Source: an uncultured Rhodospirillales bacterium (GTDB taxonomy: Bacteria > Pseudomonadota > Alphaproteobacteria > CACIAM-22H2). Taken from it: 64,000 nucleotides of DNA. The DNA lies in NCBI GenBank assembly GCA_937926175.1, contig CALANV010000020.1, forward strand, positions 1 to 64,000, given 5' to 3'. Shown here in pieces: positions 1 to 9,412 of the stretch. The first letter of the stretch is position 1, and each line of letters begins with the position of its first letter. The position numbers and the translations under genes were made by a program. A model generated the notes under the pieces. The model worked only from the letters and a program-made list of their open reading frames with translations, made no database searches and was not told where the DNA came from.

Positions 1-68
1 GCGAGACAGTTGAGACGGCGAGACAGTTGAGACGGCGAGACAGTTGAGACGGCGAGACAGTTGAGACG
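1..68. repeat. 17-bp tandem repeat, four perfect copies
   Basis: The unit gcgagacagttgagacg occurs four times head to tail without a mismatch, and the array begins at the window edge, so more copies may lie to the left. Each unit contains the sub-repeat GAGAC twice. 17 is not a multiple of 3, so a coding origin is unlikely. It looks like an intergenic variable-number repeat; no function can be assigned from the sequence. Confidence 0.95.
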
Positions 69-141
69 GATAACTCATTGAAAAGTCGCCAGAATGGCGA
101 TTGCTCGGGCTCCAACGGCGTGTCAAGCCCAATGTACCGGT

Positions 142-171
142 GCGGCCGCGCCGGTCACGCCGCGCGGCCGC
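142..171 (-). terminator. GC-rich hairpin downstream of the carbamoylase gene
   Basis: A perfect 9-bp inverted repeat (GCGGCCGCG / CGCGGCCGC) with a 12-nt loop lies about 40 nt beyond the stop codon of the minus-strand amidohydrolase gene. There is no T-run after it, so it may be a weak or Rho-assisted terminator or an mRNA 3'-end stabiliser. Confidence 0.35.
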
Positions 172-208
172 GATCTGACCCTCCCTTGAGGCGGCGTGTC
201 ACATGGGC

Positions 209-1444
209 TCAGCCCTGGTGTGCATGGCTCAGGATGGCATGGAGCAGGACGTTGCATCCGGCCGCAAGGTCGGCCGGTTTGGCGTTTTCGACCTCGTTGT
301 GGCTGATGCCGTCCTCGCAGGGCACGAAGATCATCGCCGACGGCGCGACGCGCGCCATGTACACGGCGTCGTGTCCCGCCCCGCTGATGATGTCCATGTG
401 CGGATAGCCGTAGCGTGCTGCCCCGGCGCGGACGGCCTCGACCAGCTTCGGATCGAACGGCGTCGGCGGGAAATACCAGAAGTCCTTGACCTCCACCTCG
501 ACCTGCGCGGCCCGGGCGATGTCGCAGCAGATCGCGTGGAGTTCGTCGTTCATTGCCGTCAGGGACTCGTCGCTGGGGTGACGGAAATCGACCGTGAAGA
601 AGACGCGGCCGGGAATGGTATTGCGCGAGTTGGGCGAGACCTGCACGTGCCCGACCGTCGCACAGGCGCCCGGCTGATGCCGGTGGCCGATGCGGTTGAC
701 GGCGTCGATCATGCATGCGGCCGCCACCAGCGCGTCCTTGCGGCGCGCCATCGGCGTCGGGCCGGCATGGGCCTCCTGCCCCGTGACGGTGATCTCGTAC
801 CAGCGCTGGCCCTGGGCGCCGGTGACGACGCCGATCGTCTTGCCTTCGGCCTCCAGGATCGGCCCCTGCTCGATATGCGCCTCGAAATAGGCGGCGACGC
901 TGCGCCCGCCGACCGGCGCGTCGCCGGCATAGCCGATGCGCCGGAGTTCGTCTCCGAAACGCCTGCCGTCGGCGTCCTGCTTCTGCATGACCTCGTCGAG
1001 CGTGAACACGCCGGCATAGACACCGGATCCCATCATGGCCGGCGAGAAGCGCGAGCCCTCCTCGTTCGTCCACACCACGACCTCGATCGGCGCATCGGTT
1101 TCGTGGCCGTAGTCGTTGAGGGTGCGGATGACCTCGAGTCCGGCCAGCACGCCATAGACGCCGTCGAACTTGCCGCCCGTCGGCTGCGTGTCGAGATGGC
1201 TGCCGGTCATGATCGCCGGCAGATCGGGATTGCGGCCGGGCCGGCGCGCAAAGATGTTGCCGACCTGGTCGACCGTGACCTCGCAACCGGCCTCGCGGGC
1301 CCAGCGGATGAACAGGTCGCGCCCCTGCCGGTCGAGGTCGGTGAGCGTCAGCCGGCATACGCCGCCCTTCGGCGTCGCGCCGATCTGCGCCATTTCCATA
1401 AGGCTGTTCCAAAGCCGGTCGGCGTTGATCTGAAGGTTTTCCAT
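209..1444 (-). CDS. Zn-dependent hydantoinase/carbamoylase-family amidohydrolase
   Basis: This 411-residue protein belongs to the M20-like family of N-carbamoyl-L-amino-acid hydrolases, allantoate amidohydrolases and beta-ureidopropionases, which cleave N-carbamoyl or ureido groups to amino acid, CO2 and ammonia. Visible metal-site motifs are GSHLDTQPTGGKFDG (His, Asp), TNEEGSRF (Glu), EAHIEQGP and the C-terminal SGAGHDA (His). The ATG at 1444 gives the usual family length; the frame stays open upstream but reads as arginine-rich non-coding sequence. It is transcribed away from the acetyltransferase gene. The nearby Dpp transporter, amidase and D-aminoacylase suggest amino-acid or amide scavenging. 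The exact substrate cannot be decided from sequence. Confidence 0.92.
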   Translation of the reverse strand: MENLQINADRLWNSLMEMAQIGATPKGGVCRLTLTDLDRQGRDLFIRWAREAGCEVTVDQVGNIFARRPGRNPDLPAIMTGSHLDTQPTGGKFDGVYGVLAGLEVIRTLNDYGHETDAPIEVVVWTNEEGSRFSPAMMGSGVYAGVFTLDEVMQKQDADGRRFGDELRRIGYAGDAPVGGRSVAAYFEAHIEQGPILEAEGKTIGVVTGAQGQRWYEITVTGQEAHAGPTPMARRKDALVAAACMIDAVNRIGHRHQPGACATVGHVQVSPNSRNTIPGRVFFTVDFRHPSDESLTAMNDELHAICCDIARAAQVEVEVKDFWYFPPTPFDPKLVEAVRAGAARYGYPHMDIISGAGHDAVYMARVAPSAMIFVPCEDGISHNEVENAKPADLAAGCNVLLHAILSHAHQG

Positions 1445-1512
1445 CGGCCAGGGTCCCTTTGCTCTATGGTATTCGGCGGATCGGACGCCACCAAAAAAAG
1501 GGAGCGGTCGGC

Positions 1513-2085
1513 ATGGTGACGCGCAGCGAGAAGGAAAAGATGCTGGCCGGCGAGCTGTACCGCCCCTTCGGGCCGGAGCTTGCCGCCGACCGGCGGCGGG
1601 CGCAGATGCTGCTCCACATGTACAACGCCACCGCGGCCGACGAGCCGGAGCGACGCGCGCGCCTGCTGCGCGATCTGTTCGGTACCGTCGGCGAGAACGC
1701 GACGGTGCTGCCGCCCTTTCATTGCGATTACGGCTACAACATCCGCCTGGGGAGCGGCGTGTTCCTGAACGTCGGCTGCGTTTTCCTGGACGTGACACCG
1801 ATCGAGATCGGCGATCTCTGTCAGATCGGACCGGGCGTCCATGTCTATGCGGCCGACCATCCCCGCGATCCCGACTTGCGGCGTGCGAGCCTCGAGAAAG
1901 GCAGGCCGGTGCGGATCGGCAGCAACGTCTGGATCGGCGGCGGCGCCATCATCCTGCCGGGCATCGTCATCGGCGATGATGCGATAATCGGTGCGGGCAG
2001 CGTGGTCACCCGCGACGTTCCCGCCGGGGCAACGGTCGCCGGAAATCCGGCCCGCCCGTTGCCGCCGGCACGAAGACAAGGCTGA
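1513..2085 (+). CDS. maa: Maltose O-acetyltransferase-like (left-handed beta-helix) acetyltransferase
   Basis: A 190-residue protein of the Maa/LacA/NodL family, which moves acetyl groups from acetyl-CoA to sugar hydroxyls. The N-terminus (SEKEKMLAGELY) is the Maa cap, followed by hexapeptide repeats such as IEIGDLCQIGPGVHVYAADHP, where the His is the likely catalytic base, and IGSNVWIGGGAIILPGIVIG. The ATG at 1513 is preferred because AGGGAG lies 8 nt upstream; the open frame continues 18 codons further up. It is divergent from the carbamoylase and convergent with dppF (11 nt apart). The acceptor sugar is unknown and a NodL-like role is possible. Confidence 0.88.
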   Translation: MVTRSEKEKMLAGELYRPFGPELAADRRRAQMLLHMYNATAADEPERRARLLRDLFGTVGENATVLPPFHCDYGYNIRLGSGVFLNVGCVFLDVTPIEIGDLCQIGPGVHVYAADHPRDPDLRRASLEKGRPVRIGSNVWIGGGAIILPGIVIGDDAIIGAGSVVTRDVPAGATVAGNPARPLPPARRQG

Positions 2086-2096
2086 CGCGGCAGCGA

Positions 2097-3136
2097 TCAC
2101 CGCACGGCTCCGCCGGCATCGGCGGCCGCGAAAGCGGCCGTGTCGACGCTGCGCAGATGACACGCGACGAAGTGGCCGGGACGCACCTCGCGCAGCGGCG
2201 GTTCCTCGACGCGGCAGCGTGCCTCGGCATACGGACAGCGGGTGTGGAAGCGGCATCCCGGCGGGGGATTGATCGGGCTCGGCACGTCGCCCGGCAGGAT
2301 GATGCGCTTGCGCTTCGCCTTCGGGTCGGGCACCGGCACGGCGGACAGCAGCGCCTCGGTGTACGGGTGCTGCGGGCTCGAGAACAGCGACCGGCGATCG
2401 GCGAGCTCGACGATCTTGCCCAGATACATGACCGCGATGCGGTGGCAGATGTGCTCGACCACGGCGATGTCGTGCGCGATGAACAGGTACGAGAGGCCGA
2501 ACTCGCGCTGCAGGTTCATCAGCAGGTTCACGACCTGCGCCTGGACCGAGACATCGAGGGCCGAGACCGGTTCGTCGCAGACGATCAGCCGCGGATTGAG
2601 CGCGAGCGCGCGGGCGATGCCGATGCGCTGCCGCTGCCCACCCGAGAACTCGTGCGGGTAGCGCGCCATTTGGTCTTCGCGCAGGCCCACCTTTGCGAAC
2701 AGCGCGGTGACACGGTCCTTGAGCTCCCGGCCCGAGGCGATGCCGTAGTTGATCAGAGGTTCGGCGACGATCGCACCGGCCGAGAGCCGCGGATTGAGCG
2801 AGGAGTACGGGTCCTGGAAAACGACCTGCAGCTCGCGCCGGTACGGCCGCATCTCGCGCGGGCTCAAGTGGTCGATACGCTCGCCCCTGAGACGGATCGT
2901 GCCGGCGGTGGGCTCGATCAGCTTGAGAATCGTCTTGCCTGCGGTCGATTTGCCGCAACCGCTTTCGCCGACAAGGCCGAGCGTTTCGCCCTCGTTGATG
3001 GTGAACGTGAGCCCGTCGACGGCGTAGACGTAACCCGAGATGCGCGAGAACAGGCCGCGCCGCACCGGATAATATTTGCGCAGGTCGACGACCTGAAGCA
3101 GCGGCTGGGTTCGTGCGGTGGCCGACGGTGCGTGGA

Positions 3137-3140
<4 letters not shown>
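2097..3140 (-). CDS. dppF: Dipeptide/oligopeptide ABC transporter ATPase DppF-type
   Basis: A 347-residue ABC ATPase of the peptide/nickel class. Walker A is GESGCGKST, the signature is SGGQRQRIGIARAL and Walker B is LIVCDEPVSALD. The C-terminal oligo_HPY domain (around PSPINPPPGCRFHTRCPYA, with conserved cysteines) is typical of Dpp/Opp ATPases. Its start overlaps the dppD stop by 4 nt (ATGA), so the two are translationally coupled. It is the last gene of the SBP-dppB-dppC-dppD-dppF operon and pairs with DppD to drive import. Confidence 0.95.
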
Positions 3141-4174
<1,034 letters not shown>

Positions 4175-4177
4175 GGC

Positions 4178-5056
4178 TCACATCCGCCGCGCCAGGCGCG
4201 GATCGAGCGCGTCGCGCAGGCCGTCGCCCAGCAGATTGACCGCCAGCACCGTGACCGAAAGGAAGATGCCAGGGAAAAGAATGATGTGATACGCGACCTG
4301 GAACACGCTGCGGCCTTCGGCCATGATGTTGCCCCAGCTCGGAATGTTCGGCGGCGTGCCCGCGCCGATGAACGACAGGATCGCCTCGGTAATCATGGCC
4401 GAGGCGCAGATATAGGTCCCCTGCACCATCAGCGGCGCGATCGTGTTGGGAAGAATGTGGCGCACGAGCGTGCGCACAAAGCCGGTCCCGGCGGCGACCG
4501 CCGCTTCCACGAAGGGCTGCTCGCGCAACGACAGCACCACGCTTCGCACCAGGCGCGTGACGCGCGGCACCTCGGCGATGGTGATCGCGGCGATGACGTT
4601 CTCGACGCTGGCCTTGGTCAGCGCCATCAGCGCGATCGCGAGCAATACCGGCGGGATCGACATCAGCCCGTCCATCACCCGCATCAGCACCGTGTCGACC
4701 GCGCGCACATATCCGGTCACGAGGCCGAGCGCGAGCCCGATCAGGATGCTCAGGACGGCAACGCTGAGGCCGACGATCAGCGAGATGCGCGCGCCGTAGA
4801 CGACCCGGCTGTAGACGTCCCGGCCGAGCATGTCGGTGCCGAACAGGTAGAGCTCGGACGGCGGCCGCAGGCGCCGGATCGGCGACACCGCCTGCGGATC
4901 GATGGTGCCGAGATAGGGCGCCAGAATCGCCATCGCGATCATGGCCAACAGCAGCGCGCCGCCGATGATCGCGGTCGGATGGCGGCGGAACGCATCGCGC
5001 ACCCGACCGCGTCGGATGGTGGGAACCTGGAGTATTTCGGTTGCCGGCGTCGCCAT
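4178..5056 (-). CDS. dppC: Dipeptide/oligopeptide ABC transporter permease DppC-type
   Basis: A 292-residue inner-membrane permease. An N-terminal cytoplasmic stretch and first helix (residues about 28-48) are followed by the periplasmic LYLFGTDMLGRDVYSRVVYG motif, diagnostic for DppC/OppC. The BPD_transp_1 domain carries the EAA loop EAAVAAGTGFVRTLVRHILPNT that docks on the ATPases. Its gene starts 4 nt after dppB ends. The solute cannot be read from the permease; neighbours suggest peptides or modified amino acids. Confidence 0.94.
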   Translation of the reverse strand: MATPATEILQVPTIRRGRVRDAFRRHPTAIIGGALLLAMIAMAILAPYLGTIDPQAVSPIRRLRPPSELYLFGTDMLGRDVYSRVVYGARISLIVGLSVAVLSILIGLALGLVTGYVRAVDTVLMRVMDGLMSIPPVLLAIALMALTKASVENVIAAITIAEVPRVTRLVRSVVLSLREQPFVEAAVAAGTGFVRTLVRHILPNTIAPLMVQGTYICASAMITEAILSFIGAGTPPNIPSWGNIMAEGRSVFQVAYHIILFPGIFLSVTVLAVNLLGDGLRDALDPRLARRM

Positions 5057-5060
5057 ATGG

Positions 5061-6002
5061 TCAGTACCGGATGCGCGGATCGAGAAAGGTGTAACTGATG
5101 TCGACCAGCAGGTTGATCAGCACGTAGACGGCCGAGAAGATCAGGATGATGCCCTGAATGACCGGATAGTCGCGCCGCAGGATGGCGTCGACCACCAGCC
5201 GTCCCATGCCGGGGATTGCGAAAACCGTTTCGGTCACGACCACGCCGCCGATGACCAGCGCGACGCCGATGCCGATGATCGTGATGATCGGCACGGCCGC
5301 GTTCTTGAGGGCATGGCCGACCAGCACCTGCCCCGTATCGAGACCCTTGGCCTGCGCGGTGCGGATGTAGTCCTGGCTCAGCACCTCGAGCATGCTCGCG
5401 CGCGTGATGCGTGCGATGAGCGCCATGAACGTGATGCCGAGCGCGAGGCTCGGCAGGATCATGCGCTCGAGGAACGGCCAGAATCCTTCGCGGATGCTCG
5501 TATAGCCCTGGACGGGAAGCAGTTCGAGCTCGAGCGAGAACACGAAGATCAGGACATAGGCGAGCACGAAGACGGGAACCGAGAACCCGAGCACGGCGAA
5601 CGCCATCACCACTCGGTCGATCAGCGTCCCCGCCCGCCACGCTGCGATGACGCCGAGCGGTACCGCGAGCGCCACCGACACGAGCATGGTGCAGATCGTC
5701 AGCGCGACCGTCGGCTCGACACGCTGGCCGATCAGCGTCGTCACCGGCAGGTTGGTAAAGATCGAGACGCCGAGATCGCCGCGCAGCACCGCCCACAGCC
5801 ACGTGCCGAATCGCACCAGAAACGGCTCGTTCAGGCCCAGTCGCTCGCGGATGCGGGCAATGTCCTCCGCCGTGGCGAAATCCCCGGCGATGACGACCGC
5901 GGGATCGCCCGGCGTCAGATAGAGCAGCGAGAACACGAACACGGCGACCACCCCCATGACGGGGATGGTCGCCAGCAATCGACGGACGATATAGGCCAAC
6001 AC
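5061..6002 (-). CDS. dppB: Dipeptide/oligopeptide ABC transporter permease DppB-type
   Basis: A 313-residue inner-membrane permease. It opens with the typical MLAYIVRRLLATIPV helix, then LTPGDPA and the RERLGLNEPFLVRFGTWL periplasmic segment seen in DppB/GsiC proteins. The EAA-type loop DYIRTAQAKGLDTGQVLVGHALKNA is intact. The start codon is a GTG at 6002 without a strong ribosome site; the next codon is TTG, an alternative start. A 190-nt gap with hairpin repeats separates it from the binding-protein gene upstream. Confidence 0.94.
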   Translation of the reverse strand: MLAYIVRRLLATIPVMGVVAVFVFSLLYLTPGDPAVVIAGDFATAEDIARIRERLGLNEPFLVRFGTWLWAVLRGDLGVSIFTNLPVTTLIGQRVEPTVALTICTMLVSVALAVPLGVIAAWRAGTLIDRVVMAFAVLGFSVPVFVLAYVLIFVFSLELELLPVQGYTSIREGFWPFLERMILPSLALGITFMALIARITRASMLEVLSQDYIRTAQAKGLDTGQVLVGHALKNAAVPIITIIGIGVALVIGGVVVTETVFAIPGMGRLVVDAILRRDYPVIQGIILIFSAVYVLINLLVDISYTFLDPRIRY

Positions 6003-6060
6003 GATGAGACTACGACGTTTGGAGAACGCGCGATGCCACCTTCACCCGCCCGCTTCGTCC

Positions 6061-6132
6061 GCACCTTCTCCCGCAAACGGAAGAGGGTGCGCCCGATCGT
6101 GCGCGTTCTCCCTCTCCCGCGCGTGGAAGAGG
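6061..6132. repeat. Stem-loop repeat (CTTCTCCC...GGAAGAGG family) between SBP and dppB
   Basis: Positions 6061-6090 fold into a 13-bp stem with one mismatch and one wobble and the loop CAAA; a second imperfect hairpin (CCTCT...AGAGG) follows at 6111-6132. The same CTTCTCC...GGAAGAG core recurs at 29384-29429, also between a binding-protein gene and its permease. This is a REP-like interspersed element, probably acting in the polycistronic mRNA as a 3' stabiliser or partial terminator so that the binding protein is made in excess. Confidence 0.7.
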
Positions 6133-6193
6133 ATCGGAGCGAGGGCGGATCCGGCGCCCATGACGCCGTCTTCGGTCAGGTCCGATTTCGCAC

Positions 6194-7795
6194 CTATTTC
6201 TTTTCCACGTTCCACATGAAGGTCACGGGTGCCACGATGACGCCGGTGATGTTGGTGCGGAACGCGGTCGGCAAGATGAACTGCGCGGTCGGGATGAACG
6301 GTACGACCTCCCACCCGCGCTGCTGCATCTCGATCGCGATCTTCTTCTGGGCGTCGGCATCCGGTGCCGCATACCAGGCATTGCGAAGCTCTTCGAGCTT
6401 CGCGTCGGTCGACCAGCCGAACCAGCCCGCCGCACCGTTGCCACGCAGCGGCGCGTTGACGGCGGGGTTCGCCAGGTCGGTACCGACCCACCACGTGTGG
6501 AAGATGCTCCAGCCGCCCTTGTCGACCGGCTCCTTGACCGCGCGCCGATTCAGGAGCGTGCCCCAGTCGCTTGCCGCCAGCTCGACGTTGAGGCCGAGCT
6601 GACGCAGCAGATCGGTCGTCAGCAGCGCCTGCGAATGCACGATCGGCTGGTCGGTCGCCGAGAGAACGACGATCTTCTCGCCGTTGTAGCCCGCCTCCTT
6701 GATCAGCTCCTTCGCCTTCTCGAAGCTGCGGGGCCCTTTCATCACCTCGGACCCGGCTTCGCTCGCCATCGGCGTCCCGCAGGTGAAGAACGAGTAGCAG
6801 GTCTTCCCGTTCTTCTCGCTGCCCGCGATCGCCAGCAGGTAATCCTGCTGGTTGACGACATGGAGCAGCGCCTGGCGCATCTTGGGATTGTTGAATGGCG
6901 GCTGCAGATGATTGAAGCGGATGACGCCGATGCTGCCGAGCGGATCGATGTTCTCGACCTTGATGTTGGGGTCGCGCTCGAGAATGGGCAGTAGATCGCC
7001 CGGCGGCTGCTCCCACCAATCGACCTCGCCGGCCGACAGTGCGGCCGCCGCCGTCGCCGAGTCCGGGATGTAGATCCACTCGATGCGGTCGACCTTGGCG
7101 ACCTTGCCGCCGGCGCCCCAGCTCGGCGGCTCGTTGCGCGGCACGTAATCGGTGTTCTTGACGTAGACGACCTTGTTGCCGGGCACCCACTCGCTGGCGA
7201 CGAACTTGAAGGGTCCCGAGCCGATGACTTCCTTGATCTGCTCGAAGGCGTCGGTCTTGGCGTGACGTTCCGGCATGATGAAGGGCACGTTGCTGCTCGG
7301 CTTCGCCAGCGCCTCGATCAGCAGCGGAAACGGCTGCTTGAGCACGATCTTGAAGGTCTTGTCGTCGACGGCCTCCATCGCGGCGACCGCCTGCATCGCG
7401 CTCTGTCCGAACGTGTCACGCTTGCCCCAGCGCTGGATCGAGGCGATGCAGTCGACGGACCGGACCAGCTGTCCATCGTGGAACTTGAGACCGTCGCGCA
7501 GGGTGAACGTGTAGGTGAGCTTGTCATCGCTCACCGTCCACGTGTCCACCATCTGCGGCCTGATGTTGAAATCGGCATCGACCGCGAACAGCGTGTCGTA
7601 GACCATGTAGCCGTGGTTGCGCGTGATGTAACCCGTCGTCCAGATCGGATCGAGCACGCGCAGGTCGGCCTGCGGAATGAATTTGAGCGTATTGCTTGCG
7701 GATTGAGCGACGCCGTCCGACGGCACCAGGGCACCAGCGGCGAAACCGGCAACCAACGCGACGCGGGCGGACGCTTTTAACATGCTGAAAAGCAC
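6194..7795 (-). CDS. ABC transporter substrate-binding protein, family 5 (peptide type)
   Basis: About 533 residues, the size of DppA/OppA-class periplasmic binding proteins. A Sec signal peptide (LKASARVALVAGFAAGALV...GVAQ) precedes the mature region. SBP_bac_5 hallmarks include TYTFTLRDGLKFHDGQLV and an early LRVLDPIWTTGYITRNHGYMV segment. The start is probably the GTG at 7795 because GGAGGG sits just upstream; the in-frame ATG at 7783 is the alternative. It is the first gene of the Dpp-type operon and is divergent from the amidase gene. The ligand is undetermined; N-acyl or carbamoyl amino acids or D-peptides would fit the neighbours. Confidence 0.92.
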   Translation of the reverse strand: MLFSMLKASARVALVAGFAAGALVPSDGVAQSASNTLKFIPQADLRVLDPIWTTGYITRNHGYMVYDTLFAVDADFNIRPQMVDTWTVSDDKLTYTFTLRDGLKFHDGQLVRSVDCIASIQRWGKRDTFGQSAMQAVAAMEAVDDKTFKIVLKQPFPLLIEALAKPSSNVPFIMPERHAKTDAFEQIKEVIGSGPFKFVASEWVPGNKVVYVKNTDYVPRNEPPSWGAGGKVAKVDRIEWIYIPDSATAAAALSAGEVDWWEQPPGDLLPILERDPNIKVENIDPLGSIGVIRFNHLQPPFNNPKMRQALLHVVNQQDYLLAIAGSEKNGKTCYSFFTCGTPMASEAGSEVMKGPRSFEKAKELIKEAGYNGEKIVVLSATDQPIVHSQALLTTDLLRQLGLNVELAASDWGTLLNRRAVKEPVDKGGWSIFHTWWVGTDLANPAVNAPLRGNGAAGWFGWSTDAKLEELRNAWYAAPDADAQKKIAIEMQQRGWEVVPFIPTAQFILPTAFRTNITGVIVAPVTFMWNVEKK

Positions 7796-7971
7796 GAGAC
7801 CCTCCCTGCCTGATGCGTTATTGCGCCCGAACCTCGTATCATAGGCACAACTCCACGGTTGAAGGGAATGCGATTCCTGTGCCACATGCGGATAGCCGGT
7901 CCGTGGTGGACCGGTCCAATTTCGAAATCCGTGGCGATTCCTTGTGCGCGGATGGGGTGTGGGAGACGTGA

Positions 7972-9378
7972 ATGATCGCGGATGATCCGGCCCTCTGGCC
8001 GGCAACGGTTCTGATCGAGGCTTACCGGCGGCGCAGTGTCTCTCCCGTCGAAGCGACCCGGCTCGCACTCGACCGCATTACCGCCGTCGATCCTTCGCTC
8101 AACGCCTTCACATTGGTCGACCCTGACGGCGCCATCGCAGCCGCGCGCGAAGCCGAGGCGCGGTGGATGAAGAACGAGCCGATGGGACTTCTCGACGGCG
8201 TGCCCGTCACCATCAAGGACCTGCTCCTCACCAAAGGATGGCCGACGCTGCGCGGATCGAAGCTCGTGGCCAAGGATCAGCCGTGGGACGAGGACGCACC
8301 GGCGGTTGCGCGGCTGAAGGAGCACGGCGCAGTGATCCTCGGCAAGACGACGACGCCGGAATTCGGCTGGAAGGCCGTCGGCGATTCACCGCTGACCGGC
8401 ATCACACGCAATCCGTGGGACCGCTCACGGACTTCCGGCGGCAGCAGCGCCGGCGCCGCCGTGGCCGCCGCAGCCGGCATGGGTGCACTTCATGTCGGCA
8501 CCGATGCCGGCGGTTCGATCCGGATCCCGGGTGCGTTCTGCGGCATCGTCGGCCTCAAGCCGACCTATGGCCGCGTGCCGACATATCCGCCCAGCCCGTT
8601 CGCGATCGTCTCTCATGTCGGCCCGATGACCCGCACGGTCGAGGATGCCGCACTGATGCTGACCGTGCTTGCCCGTGCCGACGATCGCGACGCCAACGCG
8701 CTGCCACCTGCACGGATCGACTATCGCGAGGGGCTCGAGCGTGGCGTCAAGGGCCTGCGGATCGCCTTCAGTCCGACGCTCGGCTATGCGAAGGTCGATC
8801 CGGAGATCGCATCGACCGTGGCCGAGGCCGCGCGCGTCTTCGAGCAGCTCGGCGCCGTCGTCGAGCAGAAGGATCCGGGCTTCGAATCACCGCGCGACGC
8901 CTTCTACACGCTGTGGGCGACGGGCGGCACAAGGCTGGTTTCGGCGTTCTCGCCGGCGCAACGCACGCAAATGGATCCCGGCCTCGTCGCCATGGCCGAA
9001 ATCGGCGCACGGTATAGCGCGGTCGACTATCTCGCCGCCGAGGCCGTCCGCATGCAGCTGACCCAGCACATGGCGGCGTTCCACCGGACCTATGACCTGC
9101 TGCTGACCCCGACGGTGGCGGTGCCTGCGCTGCCCGTCGGGCAGGACCTGAACGATCCCGGCAGTGAGCGGCACTGGATCGACTGGACCCCGTTCAGCTA
9201 TCCGTTCAACATGACGCGCCAACCGGCGGTGACGGTACCCTGCGGCAGCACCCGCAGCGGCCTGCCGATCGGTCTGCAGATCGTCGGCCGGCACGACGAG
9301 GACGCGCTAGTCTTGCGCGCGGCCCGCGCATTCGAGACCGCGCGACCCTTCCCGTTCCCGCGCGTGGTGCCGGCCTGA
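7972..9378 (+). CDS. Amidase-signature family hydrolase
   Basis: A 468-residue cytoplasmic amidase. The Ser-cisSer-Lys triad is visible: Lys82 in VTIKD, cis-Ser158 in SGGSSAGA and nucleophile Ser182 in GTDAGGSIRIP; the 24-residue Ser-Ser spacing matches known family members such as FAAH. GGGAG lies 7 nt before the ATG. The gene starts 176 nt from the divergent binding-protein gene and ends 34 nt before the D-aminoacylase gene, so amidase and deacylase are probably co-transcribed. The family covers many amides (aryl, aliphatic, Glu-tRNA); lack of gatC/gatB here argues against a GatA role. Confidence 0.92.
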   Translation: MIADDPALWPATVLIEAYRRRSVSPVEATRLALDRITAVDPSLNAFTLVDPDGAIAAAREAEARWMKNEPMGLLDGVPVTIKDLLLTKGWPTLRGSKLVAKDQPWDEDAPAVARLKEHGAVILGKTTTPEFGWKAVGDSPLTGITRNPWDRSRTSGGSSAGAAVAAAAGMGALHVGTDAGGSIRIPGAFCGIVGLKPTYGRVPTYPPSPFAIVSHVGPMTRTVEDAALMLTVLARADDRDANALPPARIDYREGLERGVKGLRIAFSPTLGYAKVDPEIASTVAEAARVFEQLGAVVEQKDPGFESPRDAFYTLWATGGTRLVSAFSPAQRTQMDPGLVAMAEIGARYSAVDYLAAEAVRMQLTQHMAAFHRTYDLLLTPTVAVPALPVGQDLNDPGSERHWIDWTPFSYPFNMTRQPAVTVPCGSTRSGLPIGLQIVGRHDEDALVLRAARAFETARPFPFPRVVPA

Positions 9379-9412
9379 TCATGCTATCCGATCAGACGAG
9401 CGAGGTGTCCCG

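Noticed and set aside
1..68. CRISPR array
   Set aside because: The repeats are contiguous with no spacers, and no cas genes are near.
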